This document shows positions 17,367 through 29,527 of a stretch of 64,000 nt of DNA, piece after piece; within the stretch, counting starts at the first letter, position 1; each line of letters starts with the position of its first letter. The translations under genes and the position numbers were made by a program. The notes under the pieces are model-generated. The model ran no database searches. It was not told where the DNA came from and saw only the letters and a program-made list of their open reading frames with translations. The stretch comes from Colwellia sp. (GTDB lineage Bacteria > Pseudomonadota > Gammaproteobacteria > Enterobacterales > Alteromonadaceae), in assembly GCA_013215385.1 (NCBI GenBank), contig JABSOY010000008.1:1-64000 (forward strand), given 5' to 3'.

Positions 17367-18713
17367 TTATTCAGTTTCAGCTAATTTCTGTTCTAAATAA
17401 TGAATGTTCGCACCGCCGTTAACAAAACCTTGATCATTTAAAATATCTTGATGCAAAGCGATGTTAGTTTTAATACCGTCAATCACTAATTCATTTAATG
17501 CGTTACGCATGCGCGCCATAGCTACGTCACGGTTATCACCCCAAGTGATCAATTTTCCGATCATAGAGTCATAATGTGGCGGCACAGAGTAACCAGCATA
17601 AATATGAGAGTCCCAACGCACACCTAAACCACCTGGTGGGTGGAAGCGAGTAATTTTACCCGGAGAAGGAATAAAGCTACGTGGATCTTCAGCATTTATA
17701 CGACATTCAATTGAATGACCCGCAACTTTAATATCTGCTTGGGTATAAGATAATGGCTGACCAGCAGCAACGCGTAATTGCTCTTTGATCAAATCTACAC
17801 CGGTGATCATTTCAGTTACTGGATGTTCAACCTGAATACGGGTATTCATTTCAATGAAGTAAAATTCACCGTTCTCATACAAGAATTCAAAAGTACCAGC
17901 ACCACGGTAGTTAATGTCAACACAAGCCTTACAACAACGTTCGCCAATTTTAGCGCGCATTTCAGGAGTAATACCTGGTGCTGGAGCTTCTTCAACCACT
18001 TTTTGATGACGACGTTGCATTGAACAATCTCTTTCACCTAAGTGAATAGCGCTGCCTTGTCCATCGGCCATAATTTGAATTTCAATATGACGAGGATTTT
18101 CAAGGAATTTCTCCATGTAAACCATGTCATTTTTGAAAATAGTGCCGGCTTCTTTTTTAGTTAATGCAATCGACTCAATTAATTCATCTTCGCTGCGCAC
18201 AACACGCATACCACGACCACCGCCGCCGCCAGCAGCTTTAACGATAATCGGATAACCAATGCGTTTAGCATGAGCTTTATTGGCTGCTTCATCGTCATCT
18301 AGTGGGCCATCAGAACCTGGAACACAAGGTACGCCGGCAATTTTCATTGCTTTGATGGCCTGAACTTTATCACCCATAATGCGGATGCTCTCTGCTTTTG
18401 GACCGATAAAGGCAAAGCCAGAGTTTTCAACTTGTTCGGCAAAATCAGCATTCTCTGCTAAAAAACCATAACCAGGGTGGATAGCTACTGCATTAGTTAT
18501 TTCTGCTGCAGTGATTATTGCAGGGATATTAAGGTAACTATCAGGAGCAGATGCTTTACCAATACAGATGGTTTCATCTGCTAATAAAACGTGCTTCAAG
18601 GTACGATCGGCTGTTGAATGAACCGCAACCGTTTTAATACCAAGTTCTTTACATGCACGTAATATTCTTAGTGCAATTTCGCCTCGATTGGCGATAACAA
18701 CTTTATCTAACAT
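17367..18713 (-). CDS. accC: Acetyl-CoA carboxylase, biotin carboxylase subunit
   Basis: Carboxylates the biotin on AccB using ATP and bicarbonate, the first half of malonyl-CoA synthesis. From the ATG at 18713 it is 448 residues and starts [21 protein letters not shown] frame open further upstream adds 26 residues that overlap accB and are not conserved; AAGG lies eight bases before 18713. Visible are the glycine-rich ATP loop [10 protein letters not shown], the biotin/bicarbonate-site string [15 protein letters not shown] and [14 protein letters not shown]. It follows accB by 31 bases. Confidence 0.97.
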   Translation of the reverse strand: MLDKVVIANRGEIALRILRACKELGIKTVAVHSTADRTLKHVLLADETICIGKASAPDSYLNIPAIITAAEITNAVAIHPGYGFLAENADFAEQVENSGFAFIGPKAESIRIMGDKVQAIKAMKIAGVPCVPGSDGPLDDDEAANKAHAKRIGYPIIVKAAGGGGGRGMRVVRSEDELIESIALTKKEAGTIFKNDMVYMEKFLENPRHIEIQIMADGQGSAIHLGERDCSMQRRHQKVVEEAPAPGITPEMRAKIGERCCKACVDINYRGAGTFEFLYENGEFYFIEMNTRIQVEHPVTEMITGVDLIKEQLRVAAGQPLSYTQADIKVAGHSIECRINAEDPRSFIPSPGKITRFHPPGGLGVRWDSHIYAGYSVPPHYDSMIGKLITWGDNRDVAMARMRNALNELVIDGIKTNIALHQDILNDQGFVNGGANIHYLEQKLAETE

Positions 18714-18744
18714 GGAATGAGCCTTATGTGTTGATATATCGGGC

Positions 18745-19185
18745 TTATTCAATGATGAATAGCGGTTGGTCGAATTCAATAGCATCTTCATTAACCGCTA
18801 AGACTTCTTTAATCACACCAGATTTATCTGCTTCAATTTGGTTCATCATTTTCATGGCTTCAAGGATACATAAGGTATCACCAGCATTTACGTGCTGACC
18901 AACTTCTACAAATGACGGAGAATCAGGTGATGCTGACGCGTAAAAAGTACCAACCATAGGAGAACGCACAACATGACCAGAAATGGCAGCAGGTGCTGCG
19001 GCTTCAACTACGGCAGCAACAGGTGCTGCTTGCATCATTGGTGCTGCTTGCATAACTGGCGCAGCTTGTACTACAGTAGTACCACGACATATACGTACTG
19101 ATTCTTCACCCTCAGATATTTCTAATTCATTAATACCTGATTCTTCTACTAATTCAATTAATTTTTTTATTTTACGAATATCCAT
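18745..19185 (-). CDS. accB: Acetyl-CoA carboxylase, biotin carboxyl carrier protein
   Basis: 146 residues: an N-terminal helical part ([20 protein letters not shown]), an Ala/Pro/Met-rich linker with repeated [11 protein letters not shown], and a biotinyl domain with the acceptor lysine in [12 protein letters not shown] near residue 112. It forms the usual operon with accC downstream and aroQ upstream (69 bases apart). Confidence 0.97.
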   Translation of the reverse strand: MDIRKIKKLIELVEESGINELEISEGEESVRICRGTTVVQAAPVMQAAPMMQAAPVAAVVEAAAPAAISGHVVRSPMVGTFYASASPDSPSFVEVGQHVNAGDTLCILEAMKMMNQIEADKSGVIKEVLAVNEDAIEFDQPLFIIE

Positions 19186-19254
19186 TTGAATACCTTTTTA
19201 TCTATGTGTAATGTTTGTTTAAAAAGAATAAGTCTTTACCTATTCTACTTATTT

Positions 19255-19710
19255 CTATTGTTTATTTTTGCTGAGCCATATTTTTGCTGAGCTCAGTGCA
19301 TGGCTATAGCCATCTGTCCCTAACCCACAAATTACACCGATGGCTTTATCTGAAAAAAATGACTGATGTCTGAAGCTTTCTCGGGCATGAACATTTGATA
19401 AGTGCACTTCTATAAAAGGGATGTTTACGGCTAATAAAGCATCTCTTAAAGCAACGCTCGTATGAGTAAATGCTGCGGGATTAATAATAATAAAGTCAAT
19501 TTCTTGATAAGCATTATGAATAGCATCAATAAGGGCGTGTTCAGCATTGGACTGAACATGACTTAGTTCAATTTTCAGTGACTGTGCTGCTTTGGTTAAG
19601 TTTTCGATAATTTCAGAGAGTGACAAGGCACCATATATTTCAGGTTCACGTTTACCTAACATATTTAAGTTAGGGCCATTTACTACTAAAACTTTAAACA
19701 TTGTTGCCAT
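19255..19710 (-). CDS. aroQ: 3-Dehydroquinate dehydratase, type II
   Basis: Third step of the shikimate pathway, a small dodecameric cytosolic enzyme. The 151 residues show [17 protein letters not shown] with the catalytic Tyr, [32 protein letters not shown] and [21 protein letters not shown] start three codons later ([11 protein letters not shown]) is equally possible because no ribosome site decides. It is first in the aroQ-accB-accC order. Confidence 0.96.
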   Translation of the reverse strand: MATMFKVLVVNGPNLNMLGKREPEIYGALSLSEIIENLTKAAQSLKIELSHVQSNAEHALIDAIHNAYQEIDFIIINPAAFTHTSVALRDALLAVNIPFIEVHLSNVHARESFRHQSFFSDKAIGVICGLGTDGYSHALSSAKIWLSKNKQ

Positions 19711-20082
19711 TATCTGTGAAAACCCTGCTAAGTATCAAATTGGAGAATATAATCACATAAAATATGCGAGAATGGAACTCCAAATAACGAAATCGAACAT
19801 TTTCTACTGTTAGGCGCATATTATCGTGTTTTCGACGAATATAGCAACAAAATACTGGTCCAATCACTTGTTGTTAATATTTTATTGATAGAGCACTAAT
19901 AAAATTTTGTTTTTCTGTGAAAATTCACTACACTAATGGTTATTATATTTATCATTTAATTCATTGGTTTAGCCTGTTTTTTATGCGTATTTATCTCAGA
20001 TAATGAGCTTCATCACTCAAAACGAGTAAATTTACCTATTGGCTAGTAGTAAATTAACGGATAGTTCCTCATTAACAAGGAT
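19711..20082. other. Intergenic region between divergent aroQ and the PBP-like operon
   Basis: It must hold promoters for both directions. It is AT-rich, and I see no RNA gene or repeat. AAGG at 20077-20080 is the best ribosome site for the plus-strand operon. Confidence 0.4.
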
Positions 20083-20112
20083 TTAGTTATCAGCAAAATT
20101 CTCATCAAGTTA

Positions 20113-20511
20113 ATGGTTTTTGCCATACTCATTGGCAGTCCAGTAACTCATGCTATTGATGTTATCACCAATATCACTGCTGATACTGCGTCAATAACAA
20201 CAGCACAGTTACGTCGTATATATTCAATGCGCCAGGTAAAGTGGGCGAACGGAGTACCAATCGCTGTGTTTGTCTTACCGAGTAATAATATTCTCCATCA
20301 GAAGTTCTGTAAGGAGACTCTGCGTTTATTCCCTTATCAGTTAGACCGTATATGGAATAAGTTAACGTTCTCAGGCATGGGAATTGCCCCAACTCCTGTA
20401 AGCAACATGGAAGAATTAATTAAAGCTGTTAAATCTACAACAGGTGCAATTGGTTATATCGAAAATATCAATGAGGTAAGTGATGTCAATGTCCTTAAAA
20501 TTGATGAATAA
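20113..20511 (+). CDS. PstS-like substrate-binding domain protein, short
   Basis: About 132 residues of periplasmic phosphate-binding-protein type (TTAQLRRIYSMRQVKWANG, GAIGYIENINEV), much shorter than full PstS. The ATG at 20113 gives a weak signal peptide, MVFAILIGSPVTHA. The frame stays open upstream, and ISKILIKL immediately before would complete a normal signal peptide. AAGG at 20077-20080 points to initiation near 20086-20091, where only GTT or ATC is available. Start therefore uncertain. It overlaps the porin gene and probably senses or binds an oxyanion for the membrane GGDEF-EAL protein. Confidence 0.8.
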   Translation: MVFAILIGSPVTHAIDVITNITADTASITTAQLRRIYSMRQVKWANGVPIAVFVLPSNNILHQKFCKETLRLFPYQLDRIWNKLTFSGMGIAPTPVSNMEELIKAVKSTTGAIGYIENINEVSDVNVLKIDE

Positions 20512-21697
20512 ATATTGTTACGCATTTATATGCTTATCAGCACTGTTTACGTTTAGTGTGCTCGCAGCTGATGACAAATCAGCAAACCCTTTAAAGGTAC
20601 ATGGCTTTATCGCTCAGGGTATTATTGATGTTGATGGCAGTAATTTTGTCAACGACGACGGTGAGCTTTCAACGGAGTTAACCGAAATAGGGCTCAATAC
20701 CTCTTACCAATTATCAGATGATTTTCGTTTTGCGGCACAAGCTGTCTATCTAAATGGCGGTAATCGATATAACGAAGGTCTTCGAGTTGATTATTTTTTA
20801 ATAGATTGGAACGCATATAGTTCTGAACAGTGGCAGGCAAACTTATTTGTCGGGCGTTTTAAAAGTCCTCATTGGCTTTACTCAAGTACCCGTGATATCC
20901 CGTTTGAACGTCCCTCAATTATTTTACCACAAGGCCTTTATTTTGATGGTTTTCGCGACATAGCTGTTGGTGGTGACGGAGCAGCATTTAAATTAACTTA
21001 TAATAATGATGAGCTTGGTGAATTTGACTTTAATTTTAGCCGCGGTAAAAGCCCTATTAAGAGCGAGGATGCAGAAGTTATTCTTAGTAAAATTTCTCAA
21101 GGTGATATTGAGCATAAACTTGATAGTCAGGTGAGTGTTTATTGGCGTCCCGTATTTTCACAATGGCGGTTTGGTTTAACTTTATTAGATTCAGAATTTA
21201 ACTATACAAGTGTAAGTTCCGAATATTATGTTGATGGTGAATTTCAATTCCAAAACTATACAATAAATGCGATTTATGAAGGAGAGCAGTGGGAATTTAC
21301 TAGTGAATTTTTGCAAACAAGATTTTTGACGGAAGGTTTTTATACAGCACTATTTCATCAAGATAACCTGGGGCAAGGTGGGTATTTTCAAGCTCGTTAC
21401 AAAATTGACCAAAAATTGACAGTTATAGGTCGTTATGAAGAGTTTTATGCAGATAAAGACGATAAAAAAGGTCATAAATTAGAAGAACGTAGTAATGGGA
21501 TCGTGCCGAGTTATTTTGGTTTTCAAAATGATGCTATGTTGGGTTTTTCATATAAATTTTCTAATAATTTACAGATTAATGCTGAACATCATTGGATGAA
21601 AGGTGCAGCTCGTCTTAACCCTATTGTTTTACCTAACCCGCAAGTAAACAAAGAGCATTGGAAAGTGTGGGCTATACAATTAATGTACTGGTTTTAA
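20483..21697 (+). CDS. Outer-membrane porin-like beta-barrel
   Basis: About 404 residues with a signal peptide (YCYAFICLSALFTFSVLA). Alternating strands end in aromatic residues (VWAIQLMYWF), typical of a barrel inserted by BAM. SPHWLYSSTRDIPFERPSII resembles porins found beside small PstS-like proteins. GAGG at 20473-20476 supports the ATG at 20483; GTG 20480 and ATG 20504, which overlaps the previous stop, are alternatives. It is the middle gene of a three-gene operon. Confidence 0.85.
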   Translation: MSMSLKLMNKYCYAFICLSALFTFSVLAADDKSANPLKVHGFIAQGIIDVDGSNFVNDDGELSTELTEIGLNTSYQLSDDFRFAAQAVYLNGGNRYNEGLRVDYFLIDWNAYSSEQWQANLFVGRFKSPHWLYSSTRDIPFERPSIILPQGLYFDGFRDIAVGGDGAAFKLTYNNDELGEFDFNFSRGKSPIKSEDAEVILSKISQGDIEHKLDSQVSVYWRPVFSQWRFGLTLLDSEFNYTSVSSEYYVDGEFQFQNYTINAIYEGEQWEFTSEFLQTRFLTEGFYTALFHQDNLGQGGYFQARYKIDQKLTVIGRYEEFYADKDDKKGHKLEERSNGIVPSYFGFQNDAMLGFSYKFSNNLQINAEHHWMKGAARLNPIVLPNPQVNKEHWKVWAIQLMYWF

Positions 21698-21700
21698 TTG

Positions 21701-24160
21701 ATGAAAAAAAGATTTGTTAGTGTTCCTGTTAAGTTATTAGTGTTAGTTGTTGGCGCTTTATTGTTATTAAGCGCTATTTTTTCTTATTTATCTTTATCTA
21801 GATTAAATCAAGAGTTTACACAATATCAAAGTGATACTTTACGTAAAGGCAATGCTCAGTTTTCTGTACAGAATCGTGTTTTACGTGAGCAACGACGCAA
21901 CTGGCTCGAGTCGTTTTCAGATATAGTTCGTTTAAAAGAACAGCAAAACTTTGATGTGCTCGTTCAGGAATTTTCCGCGCAATTTGATACCTTGCAAATG
22001 AACCAAAATGTTGAAAACGTGTGGATCGTCTCGGCAGAAAATAAAACGTTATATTCATCTAATCCTATTCCTGCTTATGTCGAAAAAAGTATTCAACAGG
22101 TTCAGCAGCTCCAAAAACCTGTATATCAAATTTATTGTCGTGGGCAATGTTTTCAGCTAATTGCTGTACCCGTTTTAAACGGTAAAGGCGATATGGCAAT
22201 CGTTGCAATGGCAGTTTCCTTGGTTGATATGATTTACTCGATTAACCAAGCGCTTGAAAATGAACTCGCCATTATCAATTTTCCTTCATCAAAAAAACAT
22301 ACGTCACAACAAGGTAAGACGAGTTTAGTACTTGCTGATGCGAGCTTTATTTCTTCTTCTGACACGCAACTCGTTAGTCAGCTATTTAATGGCAATAACA
22401 AAGAAGTGCAGCTTAATACCTTAAAAACACAGGGGATAGAAGTTGGGCTAAATGAGAGCAGCTACTTAATAAACTTGATCCCTATCGCGAGTACCACAGA
22501 GCAAGATTATTACCTTGCGTTAATAGATGATGTCACTGCTTTTACTCTTAAACATCAACACAATCGTCAGCAATTTTTAGCTTTTGCTTTGGTCATACTC
22601 ATCGCTTTAGCGATAGTTGTGCATTTTGTTGCGAGCCCATTAACTCGTCGCTTATTGGTGTTGTCTGATGTGTTACCGCTACTTGCCAAGAAAGAGTTTG
22701 ATCAATTTAGGCAAGCAAAAATTAAACGTGAAGGCACATTCATCGACGAATTAGATATTTTAGCCGCAGCCACCACAGATCTAAGTTTTGAATTGGAACA
22801 GTTAAATATTGAAGTTGAGCAAAAAACCAAAGAATTAGAAAATATTGCCATGTACGATTTGTTAACAGGTTTGCCTAATCGAAACATGTTGAACTTTCAT
22901 TTACGTAAATCAGTGATGAATTTATCACGAAGTAATGGCAAATTAGCGGTGTTATTCCTTGATCTTGACGACTTTAAAAAGGTTAATGATAGTCATGGTC
23001 ATACCGATGGCGATAAACTGCTGATTCAAGCCGCTAATCGCTTACGGTCTAGTATCCGTCAAGTTGATCTAGCTTGTCGCTTTGGTGGTGATGAATTTGT
23101 TGTGGTATTAGGGCATATCGATGAATACCAAGAAGCTGAGCAAGTGGCAAAAGAAATTCTTGAATGCTTTAAAGAACCGATAAAAATTAATAGTAGCCTA
23201 TTTTACGTAAGTACCAGCATTGGTATTGCCTTTGCTGAAGATGAAGTTGTTAAGGCTGAAAGTTTGATCAGCCATGCTGATATAGCTATGTATGAGGCCA
23301 AAGATGATGGAGGTGCGCAATATCATATTTATCATGAGTCTATGTATGAGAAAGTTGCTCAGCGGGTAATGATGGAAGGTGAAGTTAGGCAAGCACTGGC
23401 CAAAAACCAGTTTAGCTTAAGTTTACAACCTCAACTTGAAGCAAAAACGAAAAGACTTTATGGCTTTGAAGCCTTACTGCGTTGGCAGCATCCTGTACGG
23501 GGCATGGTTTCTCCCGAAGACTTTATTCCTATCTTGGAAAACTCAGAGCATATGATAGAACTCGGTTATTGGGTGATAAGACGCTGCTTCGAATTATGCC
23601 AAGAGTTTATAGAACATGGACTATCTGATGTACGCATTGCCATTAATTTATCGGCAGGGCAGTTTACCGACACTCACTTAGTGGAATATTTGCAAGGATT
23701 GCTTACCGAATTTTCATTGGATGCCAAGCACTTTGAATTAGAGTTAACAGAGCAAACGTTAGTGAAAAATATTGATAGTGCAATTGACATGATGGATGAG
23801 TTAAAAGTTATCGGCTTTAGTTTTGCTATTGATGATTTTGGCACCGGCTATTCTTCATTAGCCTATTTGAAAAAGATGCCGGTTGACGTGATAAAAATCG
23901 ATAAAAGTTTTGTTTTTGGTATGTTAGAAAATAGGGCAGATTACCAAATTATAATGTCGACGATTGCCATGGTTAAAAATTTAGGTTTAAAAGTTATTGC
24001 TGAAGGGGTTGAAACCAGTGCGCAACTGAGAAGCTTAACTGAAAATGACTGTGACATTATTCAAGGGTACTACTTTTCTAAACCTATTCCTGAGGCTGAA
24101 CTTTTTGAGTTTTTGGAAAATATGGTTGTTGATGGTTATTGGAAAACATCAGCACTTTAA
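21701..24160 (+). CDS. Membrane c-di-GMP enzyme with GGDEF and EAL domains
   Basis: 819 residues: an N-terminal membrane helix (about 9-30), a periplasmic sensor region of about 260 residues, a second helix at about 290-312, then GGDEF (CRFGGDEFVVVLG at about residue 460) and EAL (YGFEALLRWQHP at about 588; later DDFGTGYSSLAYL and KIDKSFVFG). Both catalytic signatures are intact, so synthesis and hydrolysis of c-di-GMP are both possible. The ATG at 21701 follows the porin stop directly, suggesting translational coupling. The periplasmic domain may receive a signal from the PstS-like protein. Confidence 0.95.
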   Translation: MKKRFVSVPVKLLVLVVGALLLLSAIFSYLSLSRLNQEFTQYQSDTLRKGNAQFSVQNRVLREQRRNWLESFSDIVRLKEQQNFDVLVQEFSAQFDTLQMNQNVENVWIVSAENKTLYSSNPIPAYVEKSIQQVQQLQKPVYQIYCRGQCFQLIAVPVLNGKGDMAIVAMAVSLVDMIYSINQALENELAIINFPSSKKHTSQQGKTSLVLADASFISSSDTQLVSQLFNGNNKEVQLNTLKTQGIEVGLNESSYLINLIPIASTTEQDYYLALIDDVTAFTLKHQHNRQQFLAFALVILIALAIVVHFVASPLTRRLLVLSDVLPLLAKKEFDQFRQAKIKREGTFIDELDILAAATTDLSFELEQLNIEVEQKTKELENIAMYDLLTGLPNRNMLNFHLRKSVMNLSRSNGKLAVLFLDLDDFKKVNDSHGHTDGDKLLIQAANRLRSSIRQVDLACRFGGDEFVVVLGHIDEYQEAEQVAKEILECFKEPIKINSSLFYVSTSIGIAFAEDEVVKAESLISHADIAMYEAKDDGGAQYHIYHESMYEKVAQRVMMEGEVRQALAKNQFSLSLQPQLEAKTKRLYGFEALLRWQHPVRGMVSPEDFIPILENSEHMIELGYWVIRRCFELCQEFIEHGLSDVRIAINLSAGQFTDTHLVEYLQGLLTEFSLDAKHFELELTEQTLVKNIDSAIDMMDELKVIGFSFAIDDFGTGYSSLAYLKKMPVDVIKIDKSFVFGMLENRADYQIIMSTIAMVKNLGLKVIAEGVETSAQLRSLTENDCDIIQGYYFSKPIPEAELFEFLENMVVDGYWKTSAL

Positions 24161-24216
24161 TCGACTTATAGTAGTAGATTAACGTGCTGAATATAAAAAG
24201 TCCTTAGTATCAGCTA

Positions 24217-26025
24217 TTAGAAGATACTATTTAGGTGTTGAGTAAACTGCTCAGCTCCCATAAAACCGGTAACGCGTTGCTGAGTAAGTTCTTTACTATT
24301 CTTATCGAAGAACAAAATTGAGGGTAAACCAAGTACCTGATACTTCTTAGCAAACTCAGCATTGTTCGGCGAATCAAAGTCACTCATATCAATTTGAATA
24401 AGTACTGTGTTCATTAAAGCTTGCTGAACCAGAGGTTCATTGAAGGTGTACTTTTCAAACTCTTTACAAGCAATACACCAGTCGGCGTATAAATCTACCA
24501 TCACTGTTTTGCCTTGTGAACTAGCTTGTTCAACGGCACTAGTAAGCTCTGCAACGGTTTTAACTTTGATAAAATGTTGCTGTGTTGCTTCTTCAGTCGT
24601 GGCTATTTTTAACGCTGGGTTGATTAACTGATAAACTTGATTGGCACCAAATAATATCATTACAAATATAACGATACTTCTTAAGCCAAACCAAAAGTTT
24701 TTTTGGGTTTGTTGATTAACCGTATAAAAGTAGCCCGCACTCGCCAGAACTAAAATAGCCCACAGAGTCTGAGTAACCATTTCTGGAAGAAATCGTTCCA
24801 TCAAAAAGATGGGGACGGCAAGCAGTAATAAGCCAAAGACATTCTTAATGACAGTCATCCAAGTACCTGCTTTAGGTAATAATTTACCACCTGAACTACC
24901 CAATACAAGTAAAGGTAAACCCATACCTAAGCTAAGAGCGTATAAAGCTGAAGCTCCTAACCAAATATCACCAGATTGTGAAATATATAAAAGTGCGCCG
25001 GTTAATGGTGCTGTAGTGCAAGGAGAAGCGACCAAGCCAGAAATAGCCCCCATAACCACCACACCGAAATATGAACCGCCTTTTTGACTATTACTAATAT
25101 TGTTCAGTTTGTTTTGCCAGCTGCTAGGTAAGGCAAGGTTAAATGTGCCGAACATAGATAGCGCTAAAAAGATGAATAAAATACTTAACGCTATTAATAC
25201 CGCAGGGTGTTGGAACATTGCTTGAAATTGCGCGCCAGCGAGTGCGACAACAATTCCTAATAAGGTGTAGGTTATAGCCATACCTTGAACGTAGGCAAAA
25301 GATAAACGAAAGGCTTTAGCGGTTGATAATTTGTCACCCTGACCGACAATAATACCCGTTAAAATAGGATACATAGGAAATACGCAAGGAGTGAATGAAA
25401 GCAGTAAACCACCAACAAAAAATGCTGCAAGTGTTAACCAAATACTATCACCCTTTAGCATATCTGCTAACTGGTATTGTTCACTAACTGCTTCTTTATC
25501 TACTTGAGAGGAATCGTTAATCGCTGCAAGGACGTTGCTGGGAACGGCTATCTCTTGGGCACGAATTTCTGATAATTCGACAATTTTATTTTTCGGTGGA
25601 AAACATAATCCTTTGGCCGCACAGCCTTGGTAACGAATTTTTATACTCGCGTTATTATCAACTTTCGTTAGTTTAATAACAAAAGCCAGTTGCTCAGTAT
25701 ATATTTGCTGAACACCAAAAAATTCATCATCATGATCTTCACCGCGGGGTAACTCAACGGGAATTATTTCAGCATTTTCGACACTGAATTTAAATTGATG
25801 ACGATACAAGTAATAGCCTTCAGCAATTTTAAAATTTATTTCTAACTGATCGTTTTTTTGATAAAAATTAAATTCAAATGCTTTGTCGACGGTAAGGAAT
25901 TCATCATCATTGCTAAACAAAGAAGATGATGAGGTATCAAAAATTGATTCTTGCGCCTGAACACTAGGTACTTGCCAAAAAATACTGGTTAAGATTAACC
26001 AAAAAAGTAGTGTGATTTTTTTCAT
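24217..26025 (-). CDS. dsbD: Thiol:disulfide interchange protein DsbD
   Basis: Carries electrons from cytosolic thioredoxin to periplasmic DsbC/DsbG and c-type cytochrome maturation. The 602 residues comprise a signal peptide, an N-terminal periplasmic domain with the reactive pair in CAAKGLCFPP, eight membrane helices with TPCVFPMYP and SPCTTAPLTG, and a C-terminal thioredoxin domain with DWCIACK near residue 515. cutA ends five bases upstream, so the two form an operon, as in other gammaproteobacteria. Confidence 0.97.
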   Translation of the reverse strand: MKKITLLFWLILTSIFWQVPSVQAQESIFDTSSSSLFSNDDEFLTVDKAFEFNFYQKNDQLEINFKIAEGYYLYRHQFKFSVENAEIIPVELPRGEDHDDEFFGVQQIYTEQLAFVIKLTKVDNNASIKIRYQGCAAKGLCFPPKNKIVELSEIRAQEIAVPSNVLAAINDSSQVDKEAVSEQYQLADMLKGDSIWLTLAAFFVGGLLLSFTPCVFPMYPILTGIIVGQGDKLSTAKAFRLSFAYVQGMAITYTLLGIVVALAGAQFQAMFQHPAVLIALSILFIFLALSMFGTFNLALPSSWQNKLNNISNSQKGGSYFGVVVMGAISGLVASPCTTAPLTGALLYISQSGDIWLGASALYALSLGMGLPLLVLGSSGGKLLPKAGTWMTVIKNVFGLLLLAVPIFLMERFLPEMVTQTLWAILVLASAGYFYTVNQQTQKNFWFGLRSIVIFVMILFGANQVYQLINPALKIATTEEATQQHFIKVKTVAELTSAVEQASSQGKTVMVDLYADWCIACKEFEKYTFNEPLVQQALMNTVLIQIDMSDFDSPNNAEFAKKYQVLGLPSILFFDKNSKELTQQRVTGFMGAEQFTQHLNSIF

Positions 26026-26030
26026 AACAA

Positions 26031-26342
26031 CTATTTCAAAGACTCGGTGATCCAGTTTAAATAATTATTGTCGCCTTGCTGGATGTTCATGGCGATAATT
26101 TCAGGGGTATCATAACGATGTAAGCGTTTTATTTCATCAGCTACATCATTAAATTTATCTGTTCGTGTTTTTATTATTAGTTGTATTTCGGTATCGTTTT
26201 CAACCTCGTTTTGCCAACGATAAACAGAAATAACATTAGGTATAATATTGACACAAGCCGCGTGTTTTTCTTTTACTAAATGTTGTGCAATACTTTTAGC
26301 AGATTCAATATCAGGACAAGTACACAGTATTATTTGAAACAT
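26031..26342 (-). CDS. cutA: Divalent-cation tolerance protein CutA
   Basis: A 103-residue trimeric cytosolic protein. LCTCPDIESAKSIAQHLV, ACVNIIPNVISVYRWQNEVE and HRYDTPEII are diagnostic. It is linked genetically to copper tolerance and, through dsbD, to cytochrome biogenesis. It is co-transcribed with dsbD and divergent from fxsA. Confidence 0.96.
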   Translation of the reverse strand: MFQIILCTCPDIESAKSIAQHLVKEKHAACVNIIPNVISVYRWQNEVENDTEIQLIIKTRTDKFNDVADEIKRLHRYDTPEIIAMNIQQGDNNYLNWITESLK

Positions 26343-26511
26343 GAACGAAGTTCCCTTAATAAAAACTTAAGTCATTTTAGTGACATAAATAACTGAGCAT
26401 ACGCTATTCATTATCTGAAATCCCTTGTCATTAGCTGATGCTTGAAAAAGACCCGAACAACCCCATATATGTTTCATCTTATATAAATTTTTTTTAATGA
26501 CGAGATTTTAA

Positions 26512-27024
26512 ATGTTTCGATTTCTATTTATCCTTTTTATTGTCGTTCCTATTATTGAAATTATGGTGCTGATGAATGTAGGTGCATGGCTTGGCGCATG
26601 GCCGACTATTGCTATTGTTATTATTACCGCATGGCTTGGGGCAAAAAATGTTAAACAGCAAGGAGTTGCCACATTAAACTCTGTGCAAGCTAAAATGGCA
26701 AAAGGCGAAATGCCATCAGACGAAATTGTTGCGGGTTTACTTTTACTTGTCGCTGGTGTGCTCTTAGTGACCCCGGGCTTTGTGACAGACTTCTTCGGTT
26801 TATCACTCTTAATACCTAATGTACGAAATATGCTGATAAAATATGTACAAACCCATTTAGTTACCAACAGAAATGCTGCGGGTTTTACTTACCAAAGCTC
26901 TGTTCATAAACAACAGCAAGAGCCTTTCTCACAAAGTCCATTTCAATCAGATTCTCTTCGTAAAAAACCTATTGAGCATCACCGAGGTGAAACGCTTGAA
27001 GGTGAATTTGAGCGGAAAGAATAA
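26512..27024 (+). CDS. fxsA: FxsA family membrane protein
   Basis: 170 residues with three or four hydrophobic segments (FRFLFILFIVVPIIEIMVLM, GAWPTIAIVIITAWLG, LLLVAGVLLVTPGFVTDFFG) and a polar tail. In E. coli its overproduction relieves exclusion of phage T7 by the F plasmid. It lies directly upstream of groES, a conserved gammaproteobacterial order. Confidence 0.94.
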   Translation: MFRFLFILFIVVPIIEIMVLMNVGAWLGAWPTIAIVIITAWLGAKNVKQQGVATLNSVQAKMAKGEMPSDEIVAGLLLLVAGVLLVTPGFVTDFFGLSLLIPNVRNMLIKYVQTHLVTNRNAAGFTYQSSVHKQQQEPFSQSPFQSDSLRKKPIEHHRGETLEGEFERKE

Positions 27025-27041
27025 AAAATATTTTATCGGGA

Positions 27042-27069
27042 CTTGTGAAGTTTTAAATCAGCCCCATCT
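27042..27069 (+). promoter_or_regulatory. Sigma-32 (heat-shock) type promoter of groES-groEL
   Basis: CTTGTGA, then 13 bases, then CCCCATCT. This matches the known sigma-32 consensus CTTGAAA / CCCCAT.T with proper spacing, about 75 bases before groES. Confidence 0.8.
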
Positions 27070-27144
27070 TTAATTGCAACAAAGTTTTATAACCAATTTA
27101 TTTTAAATTTATTGAGAGTATATAAACTCTCAGGAGAGAAATTT

Positions 27145-27435
27145 ATGAGCATTCGTCCATTACATGACCGCGTAATTATTAAACGTCAAGAAGCAGAATC
27201 AAAATCAGCTGGAGGTATCGTTTTAACAGGAAGTGCCGCAGAAAAATCAACACGTGGAGAAATAATAGCTGTTGGTAACGGCCGTATTTTGGAAAATGGT
27301 GAAGTGCGTGCATTAGACGTAAAAGTTGGCGATCAAGTTATTTTCAGTGAAGGTTATGGCGTTAAAACTGAAAAAATTGACGGTGAAGAAGTATTGATTC
27401 TTTCTGAATCAGATATTTTAGCAATTGTAGAGTAA
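27145..27435 (+). CDS. groES: Co-chaperonin GroES
   Basis: 96 residues beginning [20 protein letters not shown], with the mobile loop GGIVLTGSA and [14 protein letters not shown]. It forms the heptameric lid of GroEL. A longer frame from 27112 is open, but GGAGAG precedes the ATG at 27145 and the conserved N-terminus starts there. Confidence 0.98.
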   Translation: MSIRPLHDRVIIKRQEAESKSAGGIVLTGSAAEKSTRGEIIAVGNGRILENGEVRALDVKVGDQVIFSEGYGVKTEKIDGEEVLILSESDILAIVE

Positions 27436-27542
27436 TTGAATTTTTATTAATAACTTTATATAAACTGTAGGAATTCGTTAGGCTAAGCCTCAACTTACAG
27501 TGAATAAATTATTGTGAGCCGAATTTTAGTTCGGCAATCTAA

Positions 27543-29207
<1,665 letters not shown>

Positions 29208-29250
29208 TAGGGTTTTAACTCTAAAAGCATACTGTTCCAACCATGTAAAC

Positions 29251-29284
29251 GTAAGCCCGAATAGCATTATTCGGGCTTTTTTTT
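29251..29284 (+). terminator. groEL terminator
   Basis: AGCCCGAATA and TATTCGGGCT form the stem, followed by a run of nine T. Related sequences recur at about 44974 and 55516. Confidence 0.93.
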
Positions 29285-29399
29285 TGCTATTTTTCTTGAT
29301 TGATGTTTCCATTTCACTCTATTTATTTTATGCCTAATCAGGCTCATTTCTGGCCGGTATGAGCTGATGGAATTAGAGAGCATTTTTTGAAAATGGTCA

Positions 29400-29527
29400 A
29401 ACTTTTCCCTGAGAACATATCACGATACAGCATGCTGAAATGTGGTGGCGTGATCAAGGTAATTGTTAGTATTGAAGATCCAGTTGTTATTGAGAAGTTC
29501 CTCTCTCACCTTAATGAAAATAATTGA
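29400..29527 (+). pseudogene. C-terminal relic of an IS91-type transposase
   Basis: The last 31 codons read LKCGGVIKVIVSIEDP then VVIEKFLSHLNENN and a stop. This matches the end of IS91-family transposases (C..CGG.. .. IEDP.VI..IL.HL). The remaining kilobase of the transposase is absent. The stretch from 29290 to here holds nothing else I recognise. Confidence 0.5.
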
